Source of the DNA: an uncultured Actinomycetes bacterium
GTDB lineage: Bacteria; Actinomycetota; Actinomycetes; Mycobacteriales; Nakamurellaceae
Assembly: GCA_937926105.1 (NCBI GenBank)
Contig: CALANS010000020.1
Location: forward strand, 50,608-114,607
DNA: 64,000 nt
Reading direction: 5' to 3'
Position 1 is the stretch's first letter, and every line of letters begins with the position of its first letter. The notes below the pieces were generated by a model. It was not told the DNA's origin, ran no database searches, and saw only the letters and a program-made list of their open reading frames with translations. Both the position numbers and the translations under genes were made by a program. Positions 1 through 9,135 of the stretch are shown here, one piece after another.

Positions 1-698
1 GCATCCAGGTGCACCAGCACGTCCCAGTTGTGCTCGGCGTCCTTGGCGAACCCGAGGCCGGGGTCGATGATCAGGCTGCGCTCATCCACCCCTGCGGCCA
101 GCGCCGCGTCGACTCGGGTCAGCAGCTCGGTCCGCACGTCCGAGACGACGTTCTGGTAGTGCGCCAGCGAGTTCATGATGTCGCTCGGGCCGCGCCAATG
201 CATCAGGATCCACGGCACCGCCGCGTCCGCCACCACGGCGGCCATGCCGGGGTCGGCCATGCCGCCGGAGACGTCGTTGACGATCGCGGCCCCCGCCCGC
301 ACGGCGGCCCGCGCGACCTCGGCGCGGGTGGTGTCCACCGAGCACCGCACGCCCTGCTCGGCCAGGGCGCGGATCACCGGCACCACCCGGCCGGCCTCGG
401 TGGCGGCGTCCACCCGATGCGCGCCGGGGCGAGTGGATTCACCGCCCACGTCCACGATGTCGGCGCCGTCGGCGGCCAGCGCGAGACCGCGGGCGATGGC
501 CGAGTCGGTGTCCGCCCACTGCCCGCCGTCGGAGAAGGAGTCGGGGGTGACGTTCAGCACGCCCAGCACCCAGGGCCGGGGGCCGAACCCCGGGAACCGC
601 GCTGCGGCGGAGCTCCGGGTTGTGTGGTCCACCGAGCGCCGGGGCCCTCGCTGGGCCACACGACCCTCGGGGGAGCCGGCGTCGCTCACGGTACTCAC
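1..698 (-). CDS. folP: Dihydropteroate synthase (3' end outside window)
   Basis: Condenses 6-hydroxymethyl-7,8-dihydropterin diphosphate with p-aminobenzoate to dihydropteroate, in cytosolic folate synthesis. About 232 residues are visible. After a 35-residue Arg-rich leader comes [16 protein letters not shown], the family's first signature, then GGESTRPGA (second signature), [22 protein letters not shown] and DPGLGFAK, all at the expected order and spacing. The C-terminal part lies beyond position 1. The GTG start overlaps the folE stop as GTGA; a second in-frame GTG lies three codons downstream. Gene order ftsH-folE-folP is the usual actinobacterial arrangement, so it is probably co-transcribed. 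Assignment is secure; only the exact start is open. Confidence 0.95.
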   Translation of the reverse strand, partial: MSTVSDAGSPEGRVAQRGPRRSVDHTTRSSAAARFPGFGPRPWVLGVLNVTPDSFSDGGQWADTDSAIARGLALAADGADIVDVGGESTRPGAHRVDAATEAGRVVPVIRALAEQGVRCSVDTTRAEVARAAVRAGAAIVNDVSGGMADPGMAAVVADAAVPWILMHWRGPSDIMNSLAHYQNVVSDVRTELLTRVDAALAAGVDERSLIIDPGLGFAKDAEHNWDVLVHLD

Positions 699-1351
699 CG
701 GCCGGTGATCAGGCTCATCGCCTCCGCCCGGGTGCGCGCCTGGGACTGGAAGATCCCGCGCACCGCGGAGGTCGTCGTCACCGCCCCGGGTTTGCGGACC
801 CCGCGCATGGCCATGCACAGGTGCTCGGCCTCGATCACCACGATCACCCCGGCCGGCTCCAGCCGGCGCACCAGGGCATCGGCGATCTGGGTGGTCAGGC
901 GCTCCTGCACCTGTGGGCGACGGGCGTACCCGTCCACCAGTCGGGCCAACTTGGACAGCCCGGTGATCCGGCCGTCCCGACCCGGGATGTAGCCGACGTG
1001 CGCCCTGCCGTGAAAGGGCACCAGGTGGTGCTCGCAGGTGGAGTACATCTCGATGTCGCGCACCAGCACCATCTCGGCGTGGTTCTCGTCGAACGAGGTG
1101 TCCAGCACCACGTCGGGGTCCTCGTGCAGGCCGGCAAACTGCTCGGCCAGTGCTCGGGCCACCCGATCCGGGGTGGCGCGCAGCCCGTCCCGATCCGGGT
1201 CCTCGCCGACGGCGAACAGCAACTCGCGTACCGCCGCGGCGGCCCGTCGATGGTCGAAGCCGGGCGTCCCATTCGGACCAGACAGGCCGTCCAGCAGACC
1301 GCCGGACGCTCCTACGCCGGCGGCGGACGCGCCGTCCGGACGGTTCGTCAC
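695..1351 (-). CDS. folE: GTP cyclohydrolase I
   Basis: Converts GTP to 7,8-dihydroneopterin triphosphate, the first step of folate synthesis. The protein is 218 residues, near the family norm, with a Gly/Ala-rich leader of about 30 residues. The diagnostic segment [19 protein letters not shown] (zinc and substrate binding) is present, followed by [20 protein letters not shown] and a later EAEHLCM motif supplying the other zinc ligand. I chose the GTG at 1351 because it overlaps the ftsH stop as GTGA and has GAGGG six bases upstream. An ATG 24 bases further upstream lies inside ftsH and lacks a ribosome-binding site. Translational coupling to ftsH and folP is likely. Confidence 0.95.
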   Translation of the reverse strand: MTNRPDGASAAGVGASGGLLDGLSGPNGTPGFDHRRAAAAVRELLFAVGEDPDRDGLRATPDRVARALAEQFAGLHEDPDVVLDTSFDENHAEMVLVRDIEMYSTCEHHLVPFHGRAHVGYIPGRDGRITGLSKLARLVDGYARRPQVQERLTTQIADALVRRLEPAGVIVVIEAEHLCMAMRGVRKPGAVTTTSAVRGIFQSQARTRAEAMSLITGR

Positions 1352-3870
1352 CGGCGACCCTCGGGTGGGGACCATGGGTCGCCGGGGGTGTCGTCCTCAC
1401 GACCGTGCCGGCCACCCGCGGGCGGCTCACCTTCCGACTGGCCGGTGGGGCCAACGTGCTCCGGGGCACCGGCCGGATGGCCGGAGCCGCCCGGGTAGGG
1501 CTGGGCTCCCGGGTAGGGCTGGGGCCCGGGATACGGCTGGGCTCCCGGATACGGCTGCGCCCCGGGGTACGGCTGGGTCCCCGGATACGGCTGGCCGGCT
1601 CCGGGGTGACCCGCGCCGTTGACGTGCCCTGACGTGCCGTTCGAAGCCCCGTGCGGGGCTCCATTCGGCGCCGGGGCTCCGTTCGACCCGGGCGTCCCGC
1701 CGGGCGCCTGGGCGCCTCCCGAGGCCTGCTGCTCACCCCACTGCCGCATCGGGCCCAGCGGGCCGGGCAACACTCCCCCGGTCCAGTTCGAGGGCGGCGC
1801 GTACGGCGCCGGCGCGCCCGGATAGCCGCCCGGCGCGCCCTGCCCGGCCGGCACCGCTCCCGGGTAGGGCGGCGGGGCTCCCACGGGCACCGGCTGCTGC
1901 GGCGCGGTGCCGCGCTGCGGCCGAGGCGGCTGCGGCGGCGGCCACGGCTCGCCCCGCTCGATCGCCAGCTCGCCCGGCGTCTTGATCGGCGGCCGGTCGG
2001 ACGGCAGCCGCGCGCCGAACTCGTCGAAGGCGGTGATCCGGGGCCGCTTGGTCACGTCGGCGAAGATCACCTCGAGTTCCTTGCGCTCGACGGTCTCCTT
2101 TTCCAGCAGCACGCCGGCCAGCTTGTCCAGCACGTCCCGGTTGGAGTTGAGCACCTCCCACGCCTCGGTGTGCGCGGCCTCGATCAGCGCCCGGATCTCC
2201 TCGTCGATCTCCCGCGCCGCCTCGATGGAGTACTCGGCCTGGTGCCCATAGGTGCGGCCCAGGAACGGTTCGTCGTCACCGCTGCCGTACTTCACCGCCC
2301 CCAGCTTGGCGCTCATGCCGTATTCGGTGACCATCGAGCGGGCGATCTTGGTGGCCATCGCGATGTCCGAGGACGCCCCGGTCGTGGGTTCGGCGAACAC
2401 CAGCTCCTCTGCCGCCCGGCCACCCAGCGCCATCACCAGCCGCGCGATCATCTCCGAGCGGGTCATCAGGTTCTTGTCGTCCTCGGGCACCACCAGCGCG
2501 TGCCCGCCGGTGCGCCCGCGCGGCATGATCGTCACCTTGTAGACCGGCTCCAGCCCGGGCATGGCCCAGGCCGCCAGCGCGTGCCCGGCCTCGTGGTAGG
2601 CGGTGATCTTCTTCTCCTGCTCGGAGATGATCCGGCCCTTGCGCGCCGGTCCGCCGACCACCCGGTCCACGGACTCCTCCAGCGCCGCGGAGGTGATCAC
2701 GGTGCCGTTCTCCCGCGCCGTCAGCAGCGCGGCCTCGTTGATCACGTTCGCCAGGTCGGCGCCGGACATGCCCACGGTGCGCTTGGCCAGCGCGGTGAAA
2801 TCGACGTCCGGCGCAAACGGCTTGCCCTTGGCGTGCACCTGCAGAATCGCCTCGCGGCCACGCAGGTCGGGGCTGCCGACGGGGATCTGCCGGTCGAACC
2901 GGCCGGGGCGCAGCAGCGCCGGGTCCAGGATGTCCGGCCGGTTGGTGGCGGCGATCAGGATGATGCCGCCCTTGGACTCGAAGCCGTCCATCTCGACCAG
3001 CAGCTGGTTGAGGGTCTGCTCACGCTCGTCGTGCCCGCCGCCCATGCCGGCGCCGCGGTGCCGACCGACGGCGTCGATCTCGTCGACGAAGATGATGGCC
3101 GGCGCGTTGGCCTTGGCCTGCTCGAACAGGTCGCGCACCCGGGAGGCGCCGACGCCGACGAACATCTCCACGAAGTCCGAGCCCGAGATCGAATAGAACG
3201 GGACCCCCGCTTCACCGGCGACCGCGCGGGCCAGCAGCGTCTTGCCGGTGCCGGGCGGACCGTACAGCAACACGCCCTTGGGGATCTTGGCACCCAGCGC
3301 CTGGTAGCGCGCCGGGTTCGCCAGAAAGTCGCGGATCTCGTCGAGTTCCTCCACGGCCTCGTCCGCGCCGGCAACATCGGAGAACTTGGTGGCCGGCATG
3401 TCCTTGGACAGCAGCTTGGCCTTGGACTTGCCGAAGCTCAGCACCCGGTTCCCGCCGCCCTGGGCGTTGTTCATCATCCAGAACAGGAACAGCAGGATGA
3501 CGCCGATCGGGATCAGGTAAAACAGCAGCGACACCAGCGCCGACTCGCCCGAGACGGTGACGTCGTAGCCCTTGGTGGGGTCGGCGGCGGCGACCGCGTC
3601 GGAGATCTTGTTGGTGGTGCCGGACAGGTAGTTGGCGACGATCTTGTCCGAGCCGTCGACGGGCTTATCCAACGTCAGCCGGAGCCGCTGCTCCTTGTCG
3701 TCGATCAGCGCGGAACTGACGTTGCCCTGGGAGAGCTGTTCCATGGCGACGGAAGTGTCGACCTGGGTGTAGCCGCGGGTGTCGTCCGATAGGTAGGAGT
3801 ACACCAGGTACACCACCAGGGCGATGACGATCCACACCAGTGGTGAGCGGAGCAGGCGCTTGCGATCCAT
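1348..3870 (-). CDS. ftsH: ATP-dependent zinc metalloprotease FtsH
   Basis: Membrane-anchored AAA+ protease that degrades misassembled membrane proteins and short-lived regulators. At 840 residues it is longer than typical (about 650-800). Order: TM helix at about 10-27, periplasmic-side domain, TM helix at about 112-133, AAA module with Walker A GPPGTGKT at 204-211, Walker B DEID at 263-266 and the second region of homology near 309-327, then the M41 domain with zinc motif HEAGH at 426-430. The last 190 or so residues are a Pro/Gly/Ala/Gln-rich tail that includes tandem PYPGAQ repeats and is predicted disordered. The ATG at 3870 gives the standard N-terminus. It heads a unit with folE and folP. 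Confidence 0.97.
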   Translation of the reverse strand: MDRKRLLRSPLVWIVIALVVYLVYSYLSDDTRGYTQVDTSVAMEQLSQGNVSSALIDDKEQRLRLTLDKPVDGSDKIVANYLSGTTNKISDAVAAADPTKGYDVTVSGESALVSLLFYLIPIGVILLFLFWMMNNAQGGGNRVLSFGKSKAKLLSKDMPATKFSDVAGADEAVEELDEIRDFLANPARYQALGAKIPKGVLLYGPPGTGKTLLARAVAGEAGVPFYSISGSDFVEMFVGVGASRVRDLFEQAKANAPAIIFVDEIDAVGRHRGAGMGGGHDEREQTLNQLLVEMDGFESKGGIILIAATNRPDILDPALLRPGRFDRQIPVGSPDLRGREAILQVHAKGKPFAPDVDFTALAKRTVGMSGADLANVINEAALLTARENGTVITSAALEESVDRVVGGPARKGRIISEQEKKITAYHEAGHALAAWAMPGLEPVYKVTIMPRGRTGGHALVVPEDDKNLMTRSEMIARLVMALGGRAAEELVFAEPTTGASSDIAMATKIARSMVTEYGMSAKLGAVKYGSGDDEPFLGRTYGHQAEYSIEAAREIDEEIRALIEAAHTEAWEVLNSNRDVLDKLAGVLLEKETVERKELEVIFADVTKRPRITAFDEFGARLPSDRPPIKTPGELAIERGEPWPPPQPPRPQRGTAPQQPVPVGAPPPYPGAVPAGQGAPGGYPGAPAPYAPPSNWTGGVLPGPLGPMRQWGEQQASGGAQAPGGTPGSNGAPAPNGAPHGASNGTSGHVNGAGHPGAGQPYPGTQPYPGAQPYPGAQPYPGPQPYPGAQPYPGGSGHPAGAPEHVGPTGQSEGEPPAGGRHGREDDTPGDPWSPPEGRR
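1493..1600 (-). repeat. Six 18-bp tandem units encoding PYPG(A/T/P)Q
   Basis: Six consecutive 18-bp units start at 1493, 1511, 1529, 1547, 1565 and 1583. They differ by only a few bases and, on the minus strand, encode the PYPGxQ hexapeptides in the FtsH tail. The in-frame unit length means copy-number change would alter tail length without a frameshift. Mycobacterial FtsH also has a Pro/Gly-rich tail, but the repeat copy number here is a local feature. Confidence 0.85.
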
Positions 3871-4118
3871 GCGGTGTTCGGCCGCCGACGGCCTCGACCC
3901 TCCCAGTTTCTGCTAGCGGCAGTGACCCCTCACGTACCCGCCCATGAGGGACCTGACGCCCTCGCCCGCCGGGCAGCGCAGGCCGCGACCTTGGCTTTCA
4001 GCGTACCGCCTGTACCGCGCGGCCCGTCCCGATCGCCCGTATCGGGTAGTGCAACGCTGGGACGCGGCGGATGGTTCCCCGTGGCGGGCCCGCGGCCGCG
4101 GGCGCCCGGTGGCCTCGG
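3871..4118. other. Intergenic region upstream of ftsH
   Basis: 248 bases between the hpt stop and the ftsH start, both on the minus strand. The ftsH promoter should lie here. The only candidate I see is a minus-strand TACGCT at 4005-4000 as a possible -10 element, without a convincing -35. No gene or stable terminator hairpin is evident. Confidence 0.4.
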
Positions 4119-4763
4119 TCACCGATACATGTGCTCGGCCAGCAGGCCGACGAACGGCAGGTCGCGGTAGCGCTCGGCATAGTCCAACCCGTAGCCGACG
4201 ACGAACTCGGTGGGGATGTCGAACCCGACATAGCGGACCTCGACGTCGACCTTGACGGCCTCCGGCTTGCGCAGCAGCGCCACGATCTCGATGGAGGCCG
4301 GCCCGCGGGAGGCCAGGTTCTTGCGCAGCCAGGACAGCGTCAGCCCCGAGTCGATGATGTCCTCCACGATCACCACCCGGCGGCCGGAGATGTCCCGGTC
4401 CAGGTCCTTGAGGATGCGCACCACGCCGGAGGAGGAGGTCGCCGAGCCGTAGGACGACACGGCCATGAACTCCAGTTCGACCGGGATGGGGGTGGCCCGC
4501 ACGAAGTCGGTCAGGAACATCACCGCGCCCTTGAGCACGCAGACCAGCAGCGGCGGGTTCGCGTCGGTGTGATCCGCGGCGACCGCCCGGGCCAGCTCGG
4601 TGACCTTGGCCTGCACCATATCGGTCGGGATCAGGGTGGCGGCCAGCTCGCCGGGGTAGCCGTGCGCGGCGCCGGGATCGGCGGTATCGGTGACGGGGAT
4701 GGCATCGGCGGACGTGAGCACCGTGGTCAGCGCGGGCGCGGGGGTGCCGGGGTCGGGCGTCAT
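4119..4763 (-). CDS. hpt: Hypoxanthine phosphoribosyltransferase
   Basis: Purine salvage enzyme that transfers ribose-5-phosphate from PRPP to hypoxanthine or guanine. The 214-residue protein has a 25-30 residue N-terminal extension followed by the type I phosphoribosyltransferase fold: the VCVLKGAVMFLTDF segment, the PRPP loop VVIVEDIIDSGLTLSWL, and the C-terminal VGYGLDYAERYRDLPFVG motif that recognises the purine. The ATG at 4763 was chosen over an upstream in-frame start at 4850 because the latter would run into tilS. It lies 25 bases downstream of tilS on the same strand, the common hpt-tilS pairing. Assignment is firm. Confidence 0.95.
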   Translation of the reverse strand: MTPDPGTPAPALTTVLTSADAIPVTDTADPGAAHGYPGELAATLIPTDMVQAKVTELARAVAADHTDANPPLLVCVLKGAVMFLTDFVRATPIPVELEFMAVSSYGSATSSSGVVRILKDLDRDISGRRVVIVEDIIDSGLTLSWLRKNLASRGPASIEIVALLRKPEAVKVDVEVRYVGFDIPTEFVVGYGLDYAERYRDLPFVGLLAEHMYR

Positions 4764-4788
4764 GCCGGAGAGCCTGCCATCCCGGTCT

Positions 4789-5802
4789 CTACCGGCGCGG
4801 GCCGGGCACCAGCGCCAGCCGGTCGCGGCGGCGAACGACGTCCGACCCACCGGGCAGGCGCACGGCGGCGCCGGTCCGTCCGGCGGTGACGAGGTCGTCC
4901 AGCCGGGCCAGGTGCCGGGAGGTCAGCTCGGTCACCCCGGCGCGCCGGGCCACCCAGCTGCGCAGTGCCCGCCGCCGGATCGCCGCCGGCCAGCGGGCGA
5001 GTTCCGCGCAGTCCAGCGCCTCGCCCGCGTCGGGTGGCGCGGCGGATCCCAGCGCACGGTCGGCGAGCTCGTCCAGGGCGGCCAGGTCGTCGGCCATCAG
5101 CTCGGCGGTGCGGGCCAACGCGGGGGCCACTCCCCCGCCCAGCACCTGCTCCAGCAGCGGCAGCACCTCCCGGCGCAGCCGCACCCGGGTGAACGACGGG
5201 TTGGCGTTATGCGGGTCCTGCCACGGCGTCAGTCCCGCTGCCGCGCAGGCGGTCTCGGTGTCGGCGCGGCGCACTCCCAGCAGCGGCCGTCCCCACGGCG
5301 TTCGCCACGGCCGCATCCCGGCGATGGAGCGCGGCCCGGAGCCGCGGGCCAGCCCCATCAGCACCGTCTCGGCCTGGTCGTCGGCGGTGTGCGCCAGTAG
5401 CACCGCGGTGTCCGGGCCGATCGACGCCGCCAGCGCCGCCAGCGCCGCGAACCGGGCATCCCGGGCGGCGGCCTCGGTCCCGCCCGGCCCGTGCACCACC
5501 ACCGGGAGCACGTCCACCCGCGAGTAGCCCAGCCCGCGCGCGGCCATCTCCACCGCCTGCGCGACCGCGGCGGATCCGGGCTGCAGGCCGTGATCGACGG
5601 TCGCCACCGAGACCGGCCGGTCCGCCGCGACGACCCGCACCGCGGCCGCCAGCGCCAACGAGTCCGCGCCGCCCGAGCAGGCCACCACCAGCGGCGCCGT
5701 CACTGGCAGGTATTCCGCGGCCAGCCAGCGCCGCACGGCGACGGCCACCGGATCACCGGAGTGCAGCATCCCGGACCCGGCCGACAGCGAGGGCCCCGTC
5801 AC
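4789..5802 (-). CDS. tilS: tRNA(Ile)-lysidine synthetase TilS
   Basis: ATP-dependent enzyme that converts the wobble cytidine of the CAU-anticodon tRNA(Ile) to lysidine, so it reads AUA. The 337-residue protein has the N-type PP-loop SGGADSLAL near residue 50, VDHGLQPGS, LAHTADDQAETVLMGLARGSG and the WQDPHNANPSFTRVRLR motif typical of TilS, followed by a short C-terminal domain, as in other actinobacterial versions. The GTG at 5802 has GGGAG seven bases upstream; an ATG lies 11 codons further in. The neighbouring hpt and DUF2342 genes are its usual partners. Confidence 0.94.
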   Translation of the reverse strand: MTGPSLSAGSGMLHSGDPVAVAVRRWLAAEYLPVTAPLVVACSGGADSLALAAAVRVVAADRPVSVATVDHGLQPGSAAVAQAVEMAARGLGYSRVDVLPVVVHGPGGTEAAARDARFAALAALAASIGPDTAVLLAHTADDQAETVLMGLARGSGPRSIAGMRPWRTPWGRPLLGVRRADTETACAAAGLTPWQDPHNANPSFTRVRLRREVLPLLEQVLGGGVAPALARTAELMADDLAALDELADRALGSAAPPDAGEALDCAELARWPAAIRRRALRSWVARRAGVTELTSRHLARLDDLVTAGRTGAAVRLPGGSDVVRRRDRLALVPGPRR

Positions 5803-5842
5803 CGCCGTTCTCCCAGCCGCGTCACCCGCCGCACCCTCCGGC

Positions 5843-6886
5843 CTAGCCGTGTACCCGGCGAACCCAGGCGGCCGGGTCGGCGATCTCCGGGAGCGTGGGC
5901 AGCGCGTCCCGTGACGACCACACCGCGTTGAACCCGTCCATGCCGACCCGCCCGACCGCACCGCGCACGAAGGCCGCGCCGCGCACGTACTGCGCGAGCT
6001 TGGCGTCCATCCCCAGCAGGGTGCGCACCAGCCGGTCCACCGGCCCCCGGCCCTTGCGGCGGCGCACCGAAAACGCCGACCGGATCGAGGCCACACTGGG
6101 CACCACCTGCGGGCCGACGGCGTCCATCACGTAGTCCGCGTGGCCCTCCAGCAGGGTCATCAACGCCATCAGCGCGTCGAACACTCGCCGCTGCTGCGGG
6201 GTCTGGATGCGCTGGATCCAGGAGTTTCCCGACTCCCCGTCACCACTATCACCCCTGCCACCCCGTCCGCGCACGGCCGCGACCGCCCGTCGCAGCAGGT
6301 CGGCGGCGTCGGTCGGCGCCACCTCGGCGTAGGAGTCCACCAGCGACCGGAAATACCCGGTCAGCCACGGCACCGCGGTGAACTGCAGCCGGTGGGTGCC
6401 CTCGTGCAGACACACCCACAGCCGGAAGTCCGCCGGGTCGGCGGCGATCTCCCGTTCCACCTTGATCACGTTCGGCGCGACCAGCAGCAGCCGCCCCGGT
6501 CCGGACCCGGTCGACGAGCCGACCGGGTCGTACTGGCCGAGCACCCGGCCGGACAGATATCCCAGCAGCACACCGACCTGGGAGCCGGCCACAGCGGCGC
6601 CACCCTGCGGCGTCGGCAGCCGGTCGGTCAGCGGCGCGGTCAGGGTGGCCATGCCGTCGGCGGTGGCGGCCACCCAGCCGCGGCGGTCCACCACCTCGGC
6701 ATCGGCGATCGGCAGACCCTCGCCCAGCCCCGTGGTCTCGCGCACTCGCTGCTCGGCCACCGTGGAGAATCGGCGCAGGTCGGCGACGGCGTGTCGCGCC
6801 TGTCGCGCGGACACCTGCGGACCGCGTGGCGCCAGGCGCTGCCCGGTACGAACCGCGGCCGCCCAGTCGATGGCGTTGGTCGCCAC
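5843..6886 (-). CDS. DUF2342 family zinc-metalloprotease-like protein
   Basis: A 347-residue protein of the actinobacterial family annotated as 'zinc-dependent metalloprotease' or 'coenzyme F420 biosynthesis associated protein' (mycobacterial counterpart next to tilS and dacB). Visible hallmarks are VAPNVIKVERE, the motif CLHEGTHRLQF (HExxH-like, HEGTH) near residue 160, and a later LLEGHADYVMDAVG segment that could supply the third metal ligand. No signal peptide is seen, so it is probably cytosolic. The GTG start follows the dacB stop by two bases, suggesting coupled expression. The family assignment is strong, but the substrate is unknown and proteolysis is not shown by sequence. Confidence 0.88.
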   Translation of the reverse strand: MATNAIDWAAAVRTGQRLAPRGPQVSARQARHAVADLRRFSTVAEQRVRETTGLGEGLPIADAEVVDRRGWVAATADGMATLTAPLTDRLPTPQGGAAVAGSQVGVLLGYLSGRVLGQYDPVGSSTGSGPGRLLLVAPNVIKVEREIAADPADFRLWVCLHEGTHRLQFTAVPWLTGYFRSLVDSYAEVAPTDAADLLRRAVAAVRGRGGRGDSGDGESGNSWIQRIQTPQQRRVFDALMALMTLLEGHADYVMDAVGPQVVPSVASIRSAFSVRRRKGRGPVDRLVRTLLGMDAKLAQYVRGAAFVRGAVGRVGMDGFNAVWSSRDALPTLPEIADPAAWVRRVHG

Positions 6887-6888
6887 GG

Positions 6889-8334
6889 CTATCCGGTGCA
6901 GCCGCAGCCGCGCAGGGTGGCGGCCAGGGTGTCCAGCGCGGGCCGGGTGCCGTGCGTGGAGTTCGGGTCCACCCCGTTGGAGTTGAAGGCGAACACCAGG
7001 ATCCGGCCGTCCACATCGGGCACGTACCCGACCAGCGCGTAGGTCACGTCGATCGAGCCCGTCTTGGCGCGCACCCATCCGGCCCCCGCCTTGTTCTGTG
7101 GCTGGGAGAACCGAGGAGCGGCCAGCGTGCCGGACACCCCGGCCAGCGGCAGGCCGGTCAACAGGATGCGCAGCTGGGGATCCTTGCCGGATACCGCCAT
7201 CGCCATGATCTTGCCCAGGATCTCGGGCGAGACCTTGTCCTCGTCGGACATGCCGGAGCCGTCCTTGATGACGGTCCCGACGGTGTCCAGTTTCATGTCC
7301 TGCAGCGCCTGCAGGATCGCTGCCGACACGCCCTGGAAGGAGGGCGGCGCGCCCCGGGCGATCGCAACCTGCCGGGCCAGCGCCTCCGCGAGGATGTTGT
7401 CGGAGTTCTCCAGGGCCTGCGCCAGCAGGGTGGACAACGGCTGCGAGCTGACCTTGGCCAGTACTGTCGCATCCGGCGGTGCTTGCCCCATGGTGATCGG
7501 CACGTCGGTCAGTCCCAGCGCCCGCGCCAGCGCCTTGCCGGCCGTCATGGCCGGGTCTCCGGTGCGCGGCGAGTCCTCGTTGCCGGGGTTGGTCCGGTCC
7601 GCATCCACCATCAACGGCGACATGTGCGTGATGAAACCCTGCGCCACCTGGGCGGTGCCCTTGATGTCCTCGGACTTCCAGCCCTCGGCCAGGTCGGGGC
7701 CGGACCAGTAGGAGGTGTCCAACACGATCTTGTCGACCTTCACCCCGCTGGCCTTCACCTGCGCGGCCAGGTCGGCGACGGTGGGACCTCCCGGCAGCAC
7801 CGTCGGATCGCCCTCGGGACGAGCCGAGAGGGTGACGTCCCCGCCGCCGACGAACACGATCTCGCCCGGCGAGCCGCCCTGCACCACGGTGGTGACCAGC
7901 CGGCTGTTCGGATCGGTCGAGGCCAGCAGGGCCGCGCCGGTGAGTAGCTTCATGCTGGAGGCTGGAATCTGCGGGGTGGCCGCATCCTTTTTCCACAGCG
8001 TCTTGCCGGTGACGGGGTCGATGACAATGCCGGTGAACTGCGCCAGCTTCTTGTCGGCCAGCGGCTTGGCCAGCGCCGTGGCGACTCCCGCGGCGGTCGG
8101 CACCTTGTCCGAGGACTTCCACGGAACGATCTGGGCGGTCGGCGCGGTGACCGGTGGGTCCGGGATCGAAGCCGGGCCGGACGTGGTGGTGCGGGTGGTC
8201 GTCGCGGACCGGCCGGCGTCGGACGAGCCGGTGAGCCTCGGCCAGGCGATGACGGCGGCCACGGCCACCACCACAATCGCCACCAGCACCCCCGCCACGA
8301 TCCAGCCGCGCCGGGTCGATCGCCGGTGTCTCAC
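6889..8334 (-). CDS. dacB: D-alanyl-D-alanine carboxypeptidase/endopeptidase (PBP4, S13 family)
   Basis: Cell-wall peptidase that trims or cleaves peptidoglycan peptides. The 481-residue protein starts with an Arg-rich stretch and one hydrophobic helix at about 11-31 (signal anchor), then a Ser/Thr/Pro linker. Catalytic motifs: S126-S-M-K129 (SxxK), SDN in ENSDNILAEA, and KTG in RAKTGSIDV. It ends in an RGCGCTG tail. The GTG at 8334 has GAAAGGA seven bases upstream. It is divergent from ppa and followed at once by the DUF2342 gene, matching mycobacterial order. Family call is secure; carboxypeptidase versus endopeptidase preference is not determined. Confidence 0.95.
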   Translation of the reverse strand: MRHRRSTRRGWIVAGVLVAIVVVAVAAVIAWPRLTGSSDAGRSATTTRTTTSGPASIPDPPVTAPTAQIVPWKSSDKVPTAAGVATALAKPLADKKLAQFTGIVIDPVTGKTLWKKDAATPQIPASSMKLLTGAALLASTDPNSRLVTTVVQGGSPGEIVFVGGGDVTLSARPEGDPTVLPGGPTVADLAAQVKASGVKVDKIVLDTSYWSGPDLAEGWKSEDIKGTAQVAQGFITHMSPLMVDADRTNPGNEDSPRTGDPAMTAGKALARALGLTDVPITMGQAPPDATVLAKVSSQPLSTLLAQALENSDNILAEALARQVAIARGAPPSFQGVSAAILQALQDMKLDTVGTVIKDGSGMSDEDKVSPEILGKIMAMAVSGKDPQLRILLTGLPLAGVSGTLAAPRFSQPQNKAGAGWVRAKTGSIDVTYALVGYVPDVDGRILVFAFNSNGVDPNSTHGTRPALDTLAATLRGCGCTG

Positions 8335-8490
8335 TCGCCCATCCTTTCGCCGTCGGCCGGTCCAGCCGGGCCCGCTGGCTCCGCGGCACCCGCCCGGCGG
8401 CCTGCCGGTGGTCTGTGCCCAGACTAGAGTCTGCGGCGAGATCCGTTCCGCCGGGAACCTCCGGCCGCCGGCCCCGGGAGAGGAGCGCAC

Positions 8491-8991
8491 GTGGACTTCG
8501 ATGTGGTCATCGAGATTCCCAAGGGGTCGCGGAACAAGTACGAGGTCGACCACGACAGCGGCCGGATCCGGTTGGACCGCACCCTGTTCACCGCCACCCA
8601 ATACCCCGCCGACTATGGCTTCATCGAGGGCACTCTGGGCCAGGACGGCGACCCGCTGGATGCGCTCGTGTTGCTGGCCGAGCCGACCTTTCCCGGCTGT
8701 CTGGTGCGGGTGCGGGCCATCGGTATGTTCCGGATGACGGACGAGAAGGGGCCGGACGACAAGGTGCTCTGCGTGCCCGCCAACGACCCCCGCCAGGCCG
8801 GTCTGCAGGACATCGGCGACTTGGCGGAGTTCGAGCGGCTGGAGATCCAGCACTTCTTCGAGGTCTACAAAGATCTGGAGCCCGGCAAGAGCGTCGAGGG
8901 CGCGAACTGGGTCGGCCGAGGAGATGCCGAGACCGAGATCCGCATCTCGTTCGAGCGCGAGCGGGCACGCCTGGCGGCGGCCGGGCACTGA
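8491..8991 (+). CDS. ppa: Inorganic pyrophosphatase
   Basis: Hydrolyses diphosphate to phosphate, pulling biosynthetic reactions forward; soluble family I enzyme needing Mg2+. The 166-residue length is standard. The N-terminus [18 protein letters not shown] and the signature DGDPLDAL with its metal-binding aspartates are clear, as are the YPADYGFI and DPR segments. The GTG start has a GGGAGAGGAG site just upstream. It diverges from dacB with 156 bases between the starts, so both promoters lie there. Confidence 0.97.
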   Translation: MDFDVVIEIPKGSRNKYEVDHDSGRIRLDRTLFTATQYPADYGFIEGTLGQDGDPLDALVLLAEPTFPGCLVRVRAIGMFRMTDEKGPDDKVLCVPANDPRQAGLQDIGDLAEFERLEIQHFFEVYKDLEPGKSVEGANWVGRGDAETEIRISFERERARLAAAGH

Positions 8992-9031
8992 CCTCCCCGT
9001 CACCGATACCCGATTGTGATCGCCTTGTAAC

Positions 9032-9054
9032 CCGGCACGGTGCATCCGTGCCGG
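9032..9054 (+). terminator. Hairpin after ppa (9-bp stem, 5-nt loop)
   Basis: CCGGCACGG and CCGTGCCGG form a perfect 9-bp stem around TGCAT, 40 bases after the ppa stop. No T-tract follows. A second perfect 8-bp stem (GGCCGGGC/GCCCGGCC) is at 9081-9102. T-less hairpins are common at actinobacterial gene ends, so a terminator is plausible; a leader structure for the next gene is the alternative. Confidence 0.5.
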
Positions 9055-9135
9055 TGCCGCGCGCCGTCGTAGCGACAACGGGCCGGGCAGCGACGCCCGG
9101 CCGAGGCGACGGCGAGGCAACGGGGAGGCACCGTG

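Noticed and set aside
1651..3792. Plus-strand frame of 713 codons opposite ftsH
   Set aside because: It mirrors ftsH codons, is dominated by His/Arg/Gly/Asp from reversed GC-rich codons, and shows no domain.
5843..8389. Very long minus-strand frame of 848 codons covering the DUF2342 and dacB region
   Set aside because: Only its last 347 residues carry the DUF2342 features; the rest is an out-of-frame shadow of dacB, whose own frame has all catalytic motifs.
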